Below, in pieces: positions 30,523 through 38,145 of a stretch of DNA of 43,316 nucleotides. Numbering within the stretch: the stretch's first letter is position 1; each line of letters begins with the position of its first letter. Made by a program: the position numbers and the translations under genes. The stretch lies in assembly GCA_028822155.1 (NCBI GenBank), contig JAPKEJ010000015.1, positions 1 to 43,316 on the forward strand, written 5' to 3'. Under the pieces are notes generated by a model, which worked only from the letters and a program-made list of their open reading frames with translations, searched no databases and had not been told where the DNA came from. The stretch comes from Porticoccaceae bacterium (GTDB lineage Bacteria; Pseudomonadota; Gammaproteobacteria; Pseudomonadales; Porticoccaceae).

Positions 30523-31992
30523 ATGGACAGAAAATTGATGCGGCAACGATCAAAAAAAGTTAGAAGAATACGTAACCGCGCAGTTTTGGTGGTGCTTGCA
30601 TTAGCCATCATATTTTATTTCTCCAGCAGCCAACAAATAACAGATTTAGAAAGAGTGCAAGAAAAAGGCGAGCTCGTCATGCTCACTGTGCCTGGTTCCA
30701 CTACTTATTTTGAGGACGGAAGAGGCAGAAATGGCTTCGACTATTTAGTCGCTAAAGCCTTTGCCGAGAGTCTTGGTGTTGAGTTGCGAGTTCAATCAAA
30801 ACTAAGCCTGCGAAATTTATTGGCGGCGGTGGGCGGTCCTCAAGGCGACTTTGCAGCTGCAAATTTAGTGCGAACAGAAAAGCGTAGCCAATCACTTAGA
30901 TTCTCTGACCCCTATCTAGAGGTCACTCAACAACTGTTATATCGGCGAGGAACACCAAAACCAAAATCATTGTCAGATATTGACGGTGAACTCGTCGTCA
31001 TTACCAGCTCATCTCATAGCGAACAGCTTAAAAGATTAAGCGTCGACATCCCTGAATTCAGCTGGCGTGAGCAGGACCAGATTGAAATGGGCGACTTGAT
31101 CCGAATGGTCCACGCAGGCGAGATCGACTACACCGTGGTGGACTCGATCGCATACCTAGTTAACCGGCATATTTATCCCAATGCTGGCCTTGCTATGGAT
31201 ATTTCAACACCTCAAATGGTGTCCTGGGCCTTCCCCTCTCATGAGGACGGGTCACTGCTTAATGCTGCTAATGAATTTCTAACCAACTACACATCCTCCG
31301 GTCAAATGGAGCGCTTAAAAGAACAGCTTTTAGCGCAAAGTAACAACTTTTCTGTCGCCGACTCAAAACGCCTTGGGCAATTAGTCGCAAAGCGACTACC
31401 GACCTATGAGCTCCTATTCCGACAAACTGCTGCCAAGAATGATCTTAACTGGCATTTACTCGCCGCAGTGGCCTATCAAGAATCCCACTGGGACCCAAAA
31501 GCAAAATCACCCACTGGTGTTCGAGGGTTGATGATGTTGACCTTGGATACCGCCAAGGAGATGGGAGTTTCTAATCGACTTGACGGCAATCAAAGTATAA
31601 AAGGCGGGGCTGCTTATTTAGCAAAATTGCGCGCTAGACTGCCAGATAGAATCACTGAGCCAGATCGTACATTACTCGCTTTGGGCGCTTATAATGTGGG
31701 TTTTGGGCATCTAGAGGATGCACGCATCTTGACGCAGCGTGGCGGCAAAAATCCCGATTTATGGAAAGATGTAAGGCAATATTTACCACTGCTCAGTAAA
31801 AAGCAATTCTACTCAACCTTAAAACATGGTTATGCACGAGGCGCCGAGCCAGTGCTCTATGTCGATAATATCCAATACTATAGAAATTACTTAGAGCTTT
31901 ATTCTCTGCACTTAAAAGATCTTCCATCAGAAAAAACAACTGATAGTGAAAGTCAGCCCGAATGGGAATCTAATAGCCTACCTAGTCTCTAA
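30523..31992 (+). CDS. mltF: Membrane-bound lytic murein transglycosylase F
   Basis: MltF cleaves the glycan strands of peptidoglycan to 1,6-anhydro products. The 489-residue protein has a basic N-terminus and one hydrophobic signal/anchor (about 18-34). A solute-binding-protein-like regulatory domain (about 45-270) follows, then a C-terminal SLT domain. The catalytic glutamate is Glu320 in VAYQESHWDP, followed by SPTGVRGLMMLT, nearly the E. coli sequence. No lipobox cysteine is seen. A second ATG at codon 6 is possible. It is divergent from purL and convergent with tadA, the same neighbours as in Pseudomonas-type genomes. Confidence 0.95.
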   Translation: MDRKLMRQRSKKVRRIRNRAVLVVLALAIIFYFSSSQQITDLERVQEKGELVMLTVPGSTTYFEDGRGRNGFDYLVAKAFAESLGVELRVQSKLSLRNLLAAVGGPQGDFAAANLVRTEKRSQSLRFSDPYLEVTQQLLYRRGTPKPKSLSDIDGELVVITSSSHSEQLKRLSVDIPEFSWREQDQIEMGDLIRMVHAGEIDYTVVDSIAYLVNRHIYPNAGLAMDISTPQMVSWAFPSHEDGSLLNAANEFLTNYTSSGQMERLKEQLLAQSNNFSVADSKRLGQLVAKRLPTYELLFRQTAAKNDLNWHLLAAVAYQESHWDPKAKSPTGVRGLMMLTLDTAKEMGVSNRLDGNQSIKGGAAYLAKLRARLPDRITEPDRTLLALGAYNVGFGHLEDARILTQRGGKNPDLWKDVRQYLPLLSKKQFYSTLKHGYARGAEPVLYVDNIQYYRNYLELYSLHLKDLPSEKTTDSESQPEWESNSLPSL

Positions 31993-32008
31993 TATTACGG
32001 CCGGTGAA

Positions 32009-32473
32009 TTACTTTCTTTTTTCATGAAAAAAATTTCGCATAATCGCACCGCATTGATCAGCTAGAACACCCCCTTGCCAATCGATAGAATGATTGTAAT
32101 GATCGCCATCCATTAACTGCAATTGACTTTGCAGCGCGCCGGCCCTAGCCTCAACTGCTCCAAAAATAATCCGCTTAATTCGAGCATGGACCATAGCACC
32201 CACACACATGGTACAAGGCTCTATGGTGACATAGAGGTCGCAACCTGTCAGACGATAGTTGTTCATAAAAGAAGCAGCATCGCGCAGAGCCATTATTTCG
32301 GCGTGGGCTGTAGGATCAGCGCAAGAAATAGGCTGGTTATAACCCTCTCCAATAATCTCTCCGTTTTTTACAATCACCGCACCCACTGGCACTTCTCCAG
32401 CCTCGGCAGCCTGCTGAGCTAATTCGAGTGCCCTAGCCATATAAATAATATCTGTGCTCAATCTAGTATCCAT
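32009..32473 (-). CDS. tadA: tRNA-specific adenosine deaminase
   Basis: TadA deaminates the wobble adenosine (A34) of tRNA-Arg(ACG) to inosine. From the ATG at 32473 the protein has 154 residues. The frame continues to a TTG at 32497. The cytidine-deaminase-type zinc site is intact: HAEIMAL (His ligand, Glu proton shuttle) and PCTMCVGAM (two Cys ligands). It is convergent with mltF, 16 bases between the stops. Confidence 0.95.
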   Translation of the reverse strand: MDTRLSTDIIYMARALELAQQAAEAGEVPVGAVIVKNGEIIGEGYNQPISCADPTAHAEIMALRDAASFMNNYRLTGCDLYVTIEPCTMCVGAMVHARIKRIIFGAVEARAGALQSQLQLMDGDHYNHSIDWQGGVLADQCGAIMRNFFHEKRK

Positions 32474-32497
32474 TTGCGGTGTATCGCCTAAAATCAA

Positions 32498-32923
32498 AAT
32501 CTAACCATCACTGAACACTATCATGCCTGTGTCCTCAGGAAAAATCCCTTACCATAATCTACTGCAAGTTTTAGAAGTAAAGCCCAATTGAAAGCACCAA
32601 CTAAGAGACTACAACATCGCCCCTGCTACCTGCATTTACTAGACTCTGTCCAAGGCGTTAACTATCTACCATGAAATCCAAGCCATATTGTCTAGCGTTG
32701 CACTATATAGGCTCGCACAAGAGATCCTTGATGTGGCCTCTAAAACAGAAGTAAATTATCGCTCAATCTCCATATTTCTTATATTTATCGCTTTTTTACT
32801 CTATTTTATCTTGTATTGGCCCAAAAATTTAGCTTTAGCTACCATTTATGTTAATCTGCCGCCTTGCGCTGTAATGTGGTTTTAGGCGCAAATTCAACTA
32901 AATAATTTCTCTAGGGGAGAATT
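32498..32923. other. Intergenic region upstream of the TonB-dependent receptor
   Basis: This 426-base AT-rich gap carries the promoter regions of tadA (leftward) and the receptor (rightward). I see no tRNA or known riboswitch core. A 65-codon frame at 32688-32885 lacks a ribosome site and any recognisable feature. Near the receptor a short inverted repeat (TTGCGC at 32864-32869, GCGCAA at 32886-32891) could form a leader hairpin. GGGGA precedes the receptor start as a good ribosome site. Confidence 0.5.
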
Positions 32924-35431
32924 ATGAAAATAAACAATATTTGGAAAATTAACTCGATTGCAGCAGCAATCATTGCTGGTGGCATTGCGTTACCAACAGT
33001 GGCAACTGCCGCCCAAGCGACGCTAGAAGAGGTCGTTGTAGTAGGTTCTCGCGGAGCACCTCGCTCTGTAGGAGATTCACCGGTACCTGTTGACGTGATC
33101 AACGCTGAAGAACTTGGCAAAGCAGGCAGCAATGACCTTCTTATGCAACTTCAAAGTGCAGTACCTTCATTAAATGTTCACTTACAGCCTATCAGTGATG
33201 CGGCAAGTATGATTCGTCCCGCTAACCTGCGTGGTCTGTCATCTGACAGCACCCTGGTTATGGTTAACGGCAAGCGTCGTCACCGTGCATCAGTTATCGC
33301 CTTCCAAGGCGGTGGTGTTAATGACGGTTCACAGGGTCCAGATATTTCTGTGATTCCAAGTATCGCGCTTAAGAGAGTTGAAATTTTGCGTGATGGTGCT
33401 GCGGCACAGTATGGTTCTGACGCAGTTGCTGGCGTAATCAACTTTGTCTTAGATGATTCATCTGAAGGCGGAAGTTTGACTATTAAGCAGGGTGAGTACA
33501 GCAAAGGTGATGGCGCAACAACAGTTATAGCCGGTAAAATTGGCATGTCACTAACTGATGCTGGCTTTATGAACCTTAGCTTCCAGATGAAAGATAATGA
33601 TGCGACTTCGCGCAGCCTTCAGCGTCCAGATGCTCAGGCTCTTATCGACGCAGGTAACACCTCTGTTACTCTTCCAGCTCAAATCTGGGGTGCTCCTGAG
33701 ATTGATGATGATGTAACTTTCTTCTTTAACTCTGGTTTAGACCTTGGTAATGGCGCAAAAGCCTACGCTTTCGGTAACTACTCTGAGCGCGATATCGATG
33801 GCGGTTTTTACTTCCGTAATCCTGATGGTCGTGGCGGCGTATTCACCAAAGGTGATGGTACTCGTCTGATTGCTGACGTTACAGGCGATATGTCTGGTAA
33901 CTGCCCAACTGCTCTTGCTCCATCTGATTATGCCGGACGAGATGCTGTTATCGCAGATCCAAATTGCTACATTCTCAACCAAGCGGCTCCTGGTGGCTAT
34001 ACGCCTCGCTTTACAGGCAACATCACTGACTCATCTTTCACTATGGGAAGAAGCGGAGAGATTGCTGCAGGACCAATGGCCGGCACTGCGTATGACGTTA
34101 GTGGTTCGGTTGGTCGTAACGAAGCTTCATTTGGTTTAAACAACACCTTTAACCCATCTATGGGTCCTGACTCTCCACGTAACTTTGAAACTGGTAGCTA
34201 CATCCAGTTAGCAAAAACCTTCAATTTAGATATGTCGAAGGAATACGGTTCTATGAGCGTTGGTTACGGTGCTGAATGGCGCGAAACTACTTTCTCTGTA
34301 ATCTCAGGTGAAGAGTCATCTTGGAAAGCTGGTAAGTATGCGACTCAAGGTTTCAACGTAGGTTCTCACGGTTTTGCAGGTTTCTCACCTGACTCAGCTG
34401 GTGCGTTCTCTCGTCGTAACTACGCAATGTATGTTGACGTTTCAAACCAAGTATCTGACAACTTATTAGTTCAGGGTGCGGTTCGTTACGAAGACTACAC
34501 AAGCTTCGGCGACACTACTAACTACAAGCTAGCGTTCAACCTTCAGTTGACTGATAACGTTGCACTGCGTGGATCTCACAGTACTGGTTTCCGAGCTCCA
34601 ACTCAGGGCCAGGCTAACGTAGTTAACACTCAGACTACTCTTGTAGACGGTCAGTTGACTCAAGCTCAAACGCTACCTGGCTTTAAGTTGGGCGCAGGCG
34701 ATCTGCAACCAGAAGAGTCTACAAGTTTTGCAATGGGTATCGTTGCTACACTTGGTGAAGTTGAGTTAACGGCTGACTGGTTCAACATTGAAGTAGAAGA
34801 CCGTATTGCTCTAACAAGTAATGCTGCACCTACTGCTGCTCAGCGAGCTGCTATGGGCGCTGCCGGTGTTCCTAACCCAGAGTTGATTGGTGAAGTAAAC
34901 TACTTTACTAATGACTTTAACACTGAAACTTCAGGATTAGATATCGTAGCAACTTACGGCACTAACCTTTTCGGCGGATCAACTGACTTTAGCGCAGCGT
35001 ATAACTACACTGACACTGAAGTTTCTGATCAGGGTAATGTGACGAGTGATAGCAAGGTGAAGCGTCTAGAAGAAGGACTGCCAAATCATCGTGCAACTTT
35101 CACTATGAATCAGCAATGGGAAGACATCAGTGCATTTGTTCGTACTAACTACTTCGGTGAGTACTATGCAGTACACGCTGACTGGTTTGGTACTGACGCT
35201 GACGCAGCTGTTACAGTTGACGTAGAAGTGACTTACAACCTCACTGAAAACTTCAACGTTTCTCTTGGTGCTCAAAACATCTTTGATCAAAAAGCAGAGC
35301 GTATCGAAGGCTCATCTGGCGCAGTAGGTGAAGGCGTACCAGGTAACGTACTTGGTGCAATCTACTACGAGACTTCGCCAATGGGTATTGAAGGTGCTTT
35401 CTGGTATATGAGTGCAGGATACAACTTCTAA
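32924..35431 (+). CDS. TonB-dependent outer-membrane receptor
   Basis: This 835-residue protein imports an unidentified substrate across the outer membrane using TonB energy. It has a signal peptide (cleavage near AAQA, about residue 32) and a TonB-box-like stretch LEEVVVVGSR. The plug domain (about 45-155) includes RGLSSDSTLVMVNGKRR and VEILRDGAAAQYGSDAVAGVINFVL. A beta-barrel follows, ending in the aromatic C-terminus WYMSAGYNF. Codons are dominated by GGT, CGT, GCT, GTT and ACT, unlike the flanking genes, which points to high expression. It is monocistronic, closed by a strong terminator. I cannot name the ligand; neighbouring metal genes are suggestive only. Confidence 0.93.
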   Translation: MKINNIWKINSIAAAIIAGGIALPTVATAAQATLEEVVVVGSRGAPRSVGDSPVPVDVINAEELGKAGSNDLLMQLQSAVPSLNVHLQPISDAASMIRPANLRGLSSDSTLVMVNGKRRHRASVIAFQGGGVNDGSQGPDISVIPSIALKRVEILRDGAAAQYGSDAVAGVINFVLDDSSEGGSLTIKQGEYSKGDGATTVIAGKIGMSLTDAGFMNLSFQMKDNDATSRSLQRPDAQALIDAGNTSVTLPAQIWGAPEIDDDVTFFFNSGLDLGNGAKAYAFGNYSERDIDGGFYFRNPDGRGGVFTKGDGTRLIADVTGDMSGNCPTALAPSDYAGRDAVIADPNCYILNQAAPGGYTPRFTGNITDSSFTMGRSGEIAAGPMAGTAYDVSGSVGRNEASFGLNNTFNPSMGPDSPRNFETGSYIQLAKTFNLDMSKEYGSMSVGYGAEWRETTFSVISGEESSWKAGKYATQGFNVGSHGFAGFSPDSAGAFSRRNYAMYVDVSNQVSDNLLVQGAVRYEDYTSFGDTTNYKLAFNLQLTDNVALRGSHSTGFRAPTQGQANVVNTQTTLVDGQLTQAQTLPGFKLGAGDLQPEESTSFAMGIVATLGEVELTADWFNIEVEDRIALTSNAAPTAAQRAAMGAAGVPNPELIGEVNYFTNDFNTETSGLDIVATYGTNLFGGSTDFSAAYNYTDTEVSDQGNVTSDSKVKRLEEGLPNHRATFTMNQQWEDISAFVRTNYFGEYYAVHADWFGTDADAAVTVDVEVTYNLTENFNVSLGAQNIFDQKAERIEGSSGAVGEGVPGNVLGAIYYETSPMGIEGAFWYMSAGYNF

Positions 35432-35457
35432 TTGATTCTTAATGAATCGATAGAAGC

Positions 35458-35485
35458 TTAAGCCAGACCTTCGGGTCTGACTTAA
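35458..35485 (+). repeat. Stable TTCG-loop hairpin after the receptor gene
   Basis: TTAAGCCAGACC and GGTCTGACTTAA pair around a TTCG tetraloop with one mismatch. It lies 27 bases past the receptor stop and just before the main terminator. It may stabilise the 3' end of the transcript. Confidence 0.6.
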
Positions 35486-35493
35486 AGTCCACT

Positions 35494-35523
35494 AAAAGGG
35501 ATGCCGTCTGGCATCCCTTTTTC
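35494..35523 (+). terminator. Rho-independent terminator of the TonB-dependent receptor
   Basis: A perfect 12-bp stem (AAAAGGGATGCC / GGCATCCCTTTT) with a GTCT loop is followed by T residues. It separates the receptor transcript from the metal operon. Confidence 0.93.
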
Positions 35524-35598
35524 TTTGTGGTTAGAAACAGCTATTCCCGCTTTGAATCATAAAATTACATTAATCACTTGCAGATTTAATATTTTCGT

Positions 35599-35615
35599 AT
35601 ACCCTGCAGGGGTAT
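35599..35615 (+). promoter_or_regulatory. CsoR-type operator at the start of the metal operon
   Basis: ATACCCTGCAGGGGTAT closely matches, from memory, the TACCC-N4-5-GGGGTA pseudo-palindromes bound by CsoR upstream of copZA in Gram-positive bacteria. The final AT is the start of the first gene's ATG. A TAATAT string at 35587-35592 is a possible -10, which would put the operator over the transcription start. A CsoR-family gene closes the operon, so autoregulation is expected. Confidence 0.75.
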
Positions 35616-36213
35616 GAAGAGCTTAATTTTTGCCATAATAATGCTAGCCGCATTACAAACTCAAGCGCGACCCATCTCATATGTAGGTGGTCATACTCTT
35701 ATGTTCAATACAGGCGAGCAGTCAGATAATATCTATTGGCACTACACGCCTAACATAAACTACTCCATAGGCCTCGATTACCAGCAAGACAAAGTAAGCA
35801 ACGAGTATTTTCCCTCAGCCCGGTTTACCTACCTGGTGAATCGAAAGAACACAGCAACATCTCAACGCAATCTATATATCAAAACAGGATTGGGCTTAAC
35901 CAATAGTGATAATCATTTTTACGCCCTGACTGGTGACTGGGAGACAAGACGACTATTTTCGGGCTTCTCCGCCAAACAGATCTCCGGTGTCGGCTATGAT
36001 CTATTTGAGCACTCAGTAAAGATTGGTGTCGCGCCTTATCTTGGCGATTACGGCGATCTTCATACTTGGCTCATGATTGAGACAAAAAAAGATGATCTCG
36101 ATAACAAGCGAACAACTTACCCAGTATTAAGATTATTTAAAAGCGGCGCACTGATTGAAGTGGCCTATCATAAGTCCACCGATTGGACCGTCCATCTAAT
36201 GTATCGCTTTTAA
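35614..36213 (+). CDS. Small secreted/outer-membrane protein of unknown function in the metal operon
   Basis: I do not recognise this 199-residue family. It has a clear signal peptide (MKSLIFAIIMLAALQTQA, cleavage before RPIS). After it come alternating polar/aromatic stretches such as YWHYTPNINYSIGLDY and a terminal WTVHLMYRF. Such an aromatic C-terminus and strand pattern suggest a small beta-barrel of roughly eight strands. There is no cysteine in the mature part and no metal motif. Its ATG is only one base past GGGG and sits in the operator, so the leader must be very short. It is first in the operon, 26 bases before the heavy-metal protein, so a role in metal passage or sensing at the outer membrane is possible but inferred. 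Confidence 0.75.
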   Translation: MKSLIFAIIMLAALQTQARPISYVGGHTLMFNTGEQSDNIYWHYTPNINYSIGLDYQQDKVSNEYFPSARFTYLVNRKNTATSQRNLYIKTGLGLTNSDNHFYALTGDWETRRLFSGFSAKQISGVGYDLFEHSVKIGVAPYLGDYGDLHTWLMIETKKDDLDNKRTTYPVLRLFKSGALIEVAYHKSTDWTVHLMYRF

Positions 36214-36239
36214 ACCCCATTAAACTAAGAGAGAAAATT

Positions 36240-36650
36240 ATGAAAAAAATACTAATCGCAACAAGCTTTCTTCTGGCGACAACAGTCGCTCAGGCTGGCC
36301 ATCACGAGATGGACGATATGCACTCACATGAAGGGCATCTGCATGAAACGATGATTGATGGCAAAGAGATCGTAGTAGACCCGCAGCGCTTCGATATATT
36401 TGTCACTGGCCTAGATAATAGTCAGATTGCTTTAGTTAGTGTCCAAGGAATGGTCTGTGACTTTTGTGCGCGCGGAATAGAGAAGACTTTTGGCAAAGAC
36501 AAATCAGTGAGCAAAATCGATGTTGATCTAGCCTCTGGCAAAGTACTTTTGGCCTATCCCGCGGGCGTTAAGATTGATCTAGCCGAGATCAAGAAAAAAA
36601 TTCTCAATAACGGTCTTAACGCGACTGATATTCAGATTATGGGGATTTAG
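36240..36650 (+). CDS. Secreted His-rich heavy-metal-associated (HMA/MerP-like) protein
   Basis: This probable periplasmic metal-binding protein has 136 residues. The ATG at 36240 is preceded by AGAGAG and gives a clean signal peptide (MKKILIATSFLLATTVAQA, cleavage before GHHE). The mature N-terminus carries six histidines (21, 22, 28, 30, 33, 35) and methionines in a short stretch. An HMA-like fold follows with the M-x-C-x-x-C site at Met71, Cys73 and Cys76 (GMVCDFCARGIEKTF). The aromatic residue between the cysteines is unusual compared with MerP or CopZ. A MerT-like gene begins two bases after its stop, suggesting it hands metal to that membrane protein or takes it from it. Copper(I), zinc or mercury are all conceivable; the operator favours copper. 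Confidence 0.85.
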   Translation: MKKILIATSFLLATTVAQAGHHEMDDMHSHEGHLHETMIDGKEIVVDPQRFDIFVTGLDNSQIALVSVQGMVCDFCARGIEKTFGKDKSVSKIDVDLASGKVLLAYPAGVKIDLAEIKKKILNNGLNATDIQIMGI

Positions 36651-36651
36651 A

Positions 36652-37017
36652 GTGGAGGACAAGACTAGTAATTATTTCTCGTTATTTGCCTCTACATCCA
36701 CGTTGATTTGCTGTGCGTTACCTGCAGTATTTGTAACCTTAGGTGCCGGAGCAACTTTTGCCAGTTTAGTAAGCGCCGCCCCCTTTTTGGTCACCCTGTC
36801 GCAGTACAAAATATCAATTAGTCTTTTTGCCTTAGTGATGATTGTCGTCGCGGGAATTATCAACTATCGCACCGCTAGACTACCTTGCCCCTTAGACCCT
36901 GAACTTGGCAAGACTTGCATGCAAACTCGCCGACGATCACAAAGGCTCTACTTTATATCAACGGGTATTTTTGTATTTGCCAGCTTTTTCACCTACGTTG
37001 TCCCACTGATAATATAG
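36652..37017 (+). CDS. MerT-like inner-membrane metal transport protein
   Basis: This 121-residue protein has three predicted helices and MerT-like architecture. A vicinal cysteine pair in the first helix (Cys20-Cys21, in LICCALPAVFVTLGAG) is followed by a second helix. A cytoplasmic loop carries two more cysteines (Cys79 and Cys89, spacing nine), and a last helix ends YVVPLII, reminiscent of the MerT end YVMPFFY. The start is GTG with GGGGA seven bases upstream. In mercury operons MerT takes Hg(II) from periplasmic MerP. Here the partner is the upstream HMA protein, but there is no merA or merR, so the metal and direction are uncertain. Confidence 0.75.
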   Translation: MEDKTSNYFSLFASTSTLICCALPAVFVTLGAGATFASLVSAAPFLVTLSQYKISISLFALVMIVVAGIINYRTARLPCPLDPELGKTCMQTRRRSQRLYFISTGIFVFASFFTYVVPLII

Positions 37018-37031
37018 TCCAAGGACCTATT

Positions 37032-37295
37032 ATGAAGTCATCTTGTCACAAGCCACTTATTCCTAATTTGAACCGCATTAGCGGCCAAATTAAAGGCGTC
37101 GCCAGGATGGTCGATGAAGGTCAATATTGTATCGACATACTTGACCAATTAAGGGCCGCGAAGTCAGCCATAACCACGGTGGAGAACAAAATTCTCGAGA
37201 AGCACATTCAAGAATGTGTCACGGTTTCGCTTCAATCTCAAGAGAATATTGATACCAAGATTCAGGAACTAATGCGAGTACTCAAGCGTAAATAA
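37032..37295 (+). CDS. csoR: CsoR/RcnR-family metal-sensing repressor (CsoR-type ligands)
   Basis: This 87-residue all-helical DNA-binding repressor (DUF156 family) probably dissociates from DNA when metal binds. The ATG at 37032 has AAGGA seven bases upstream. Longer frames from 36915 overlap the previous gene and are not supported. The copper(I) ligand triad of CsoR is present in register: Cys33, His58 and Cys62, equivalent to Cys36/His61/Cys65 of the Mycobacterium tuberculosis protein. RcnR and FrmR differ at the last position. An extra Cys5-His6 pair near the N-terminus could be an additional ligand. It ends the operon whose first gene carries a CsoR-like operator. Confidence 0.88.
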   Translation: MKSSCHKPLIPNLNRISGQIKGVARMVDEGQYCIDILDQLRAAKSAITTVENKILEKHIQECVTVSLQSQENIDTKIQELMRVLKRK

Positions 37296-37326
37296 AAGAG
37301 ACACCTCAGTTCCTGTCACTTTGGGT

Positions 37327-38016
37327 TTACCGTATCGACGGAGTAACTTGCGCGCGTGCCTGATGCTCAAAGGCAAAACTCAAAGAGAACACACTGATGA
37401 CACTGGCCATCACTATCAACTTCTGAATTATTGCCTGTCTAACCATCTCTTCAGCACTGTCAAAGGGGTTTCCACCCATCATCTGATAAATCACATAAGC
37501 AACGACACAAACTAAATAAACCCCAGTCACTAAAGCAAAGCGATTATCTACCGAACTACGTAATAACACGATGAGGTAGAGCATAGATGCGGGAACCAGA
37601 AATCTAAACGCGTTCACTGCGAAAAACACATGTAGGTCAAGATACAGATCATAGGGTGTTAGGCCGACTCCGGAAAAAAAAGCCGTACCAAACAAAAACA
37701 ATGCAGAGCCCAGCAAGGCCAAACGATAATTGACTCTATCTTCTTTAAACAAAGCCGGCACATACAAAAATCCGATGCCAACCGCGGCAAAGAAAAACAT
37801 GCCTGCATTAAAAAAGAACGACGAAATAAAGTTCACCTCGCCAGAATGAGATTGGTAGCCCCCTAAATCACTCAAAAAATTGTGGCTAAAAGAATAACCA
37901 ATTTGGTCAGGGTTATGAATATTACCCCCCGGATAACTAAAAATGCCAATACATACCGCGATGACAAAAAAACTTGGGACAAAACGCAAAACCAATACCG
38001 TCCAAAACCTACTCAT
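37327..38016 (-). CDS. DUF998-like integral membrane protein
   Basis: This 229-residue protein has about six predicted membrane helices. The early segment GYSFSHNFLSDLGGYQSHSGEVN and the repeated FFFNAGMFFFA pattern resemble DUF998-type membrane proteins, whose function is unknown. AGG lies four bases before the ATG. It is convergent with csoR (31 bases between) and divergent from the iron transporter, so it is probably a single-gene unit. No signal links it to metal transport. Confidence 0.65.
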   Translation of the reverse strand: MSRFWTVLVLRFVPSFFVIAVCIGIFSYPGGNIHNPDQIGYSFSHNFLSDLGGYQSHSGEVNFISSFFFNAGMFFFAAVGIGFLYVPALFKEDRVNYRLALLGSALFLFGTAFFSGVGLTPYDLYLDLHVFFAVNAFRFLVPASMLYLIVLLRSSVDNRFALVTGVYLVCVVAYVIYQMMGGNPFDSAEEMVRQAIIQKLIVMASVISVFSLSFAFEHQARAQVTPSIR

Positions 38017-38101
38017 ACAACCTACTCCCCACTGAATGATCTAAGGGTACCAGAGGAACCCTCACTAATCAGTAAGGGTTACTTGCTTTTTTTGCGTAAA
38101 T

Positions 38102-38120
38102 GATAATAATAACCGTTCTC
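38102..38120 (+). promoter_or_regulatory. Fur box upstream of the iron ABC transporter
   Basis: GATAATAATAACCGTTCTC matches 15 of 19 positions of the Fur consensus GATAATGATAATCATTATC. A TATAGT -10-like element follows at 38122-38127, so bound Fur would block the promoter. It lies 25 bases before the substrate-binding protein start. Confidence 0.8.
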
Positions 38121-38145
38121 ATATAGTTTTAGACAGGACGTTGTA

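Noticed and set aside
32688-32885. 65-codon plus-strand open frame in the gap before the TonB-dependent receptor
   Set aside because: No ribosome site and no recognisable domain. One hydrophobic stretch arises from AT-rich DNA; treated as non-coding.
32498-32923. Cobalamin or other riboswitch before the TonB-dependent receptor
   Set aside because: I could not find a conserved riboswitch core; only a short 6-bp inverted repeat is present.
36183-36239. N-terminal extension of the HMA protein to 36183
   Set aside because: It would overlap the previous gene and destroy the signal peptide; the ATG at 36240 has its own ribosome site.
36240-37295. Mercury resistance (mer) operon
   Set aside because: The MerT/MerP-like pair suggests it, but merA and merR are absent and the regulator and operator are CsoR-type, so mercury specificity is not supported.
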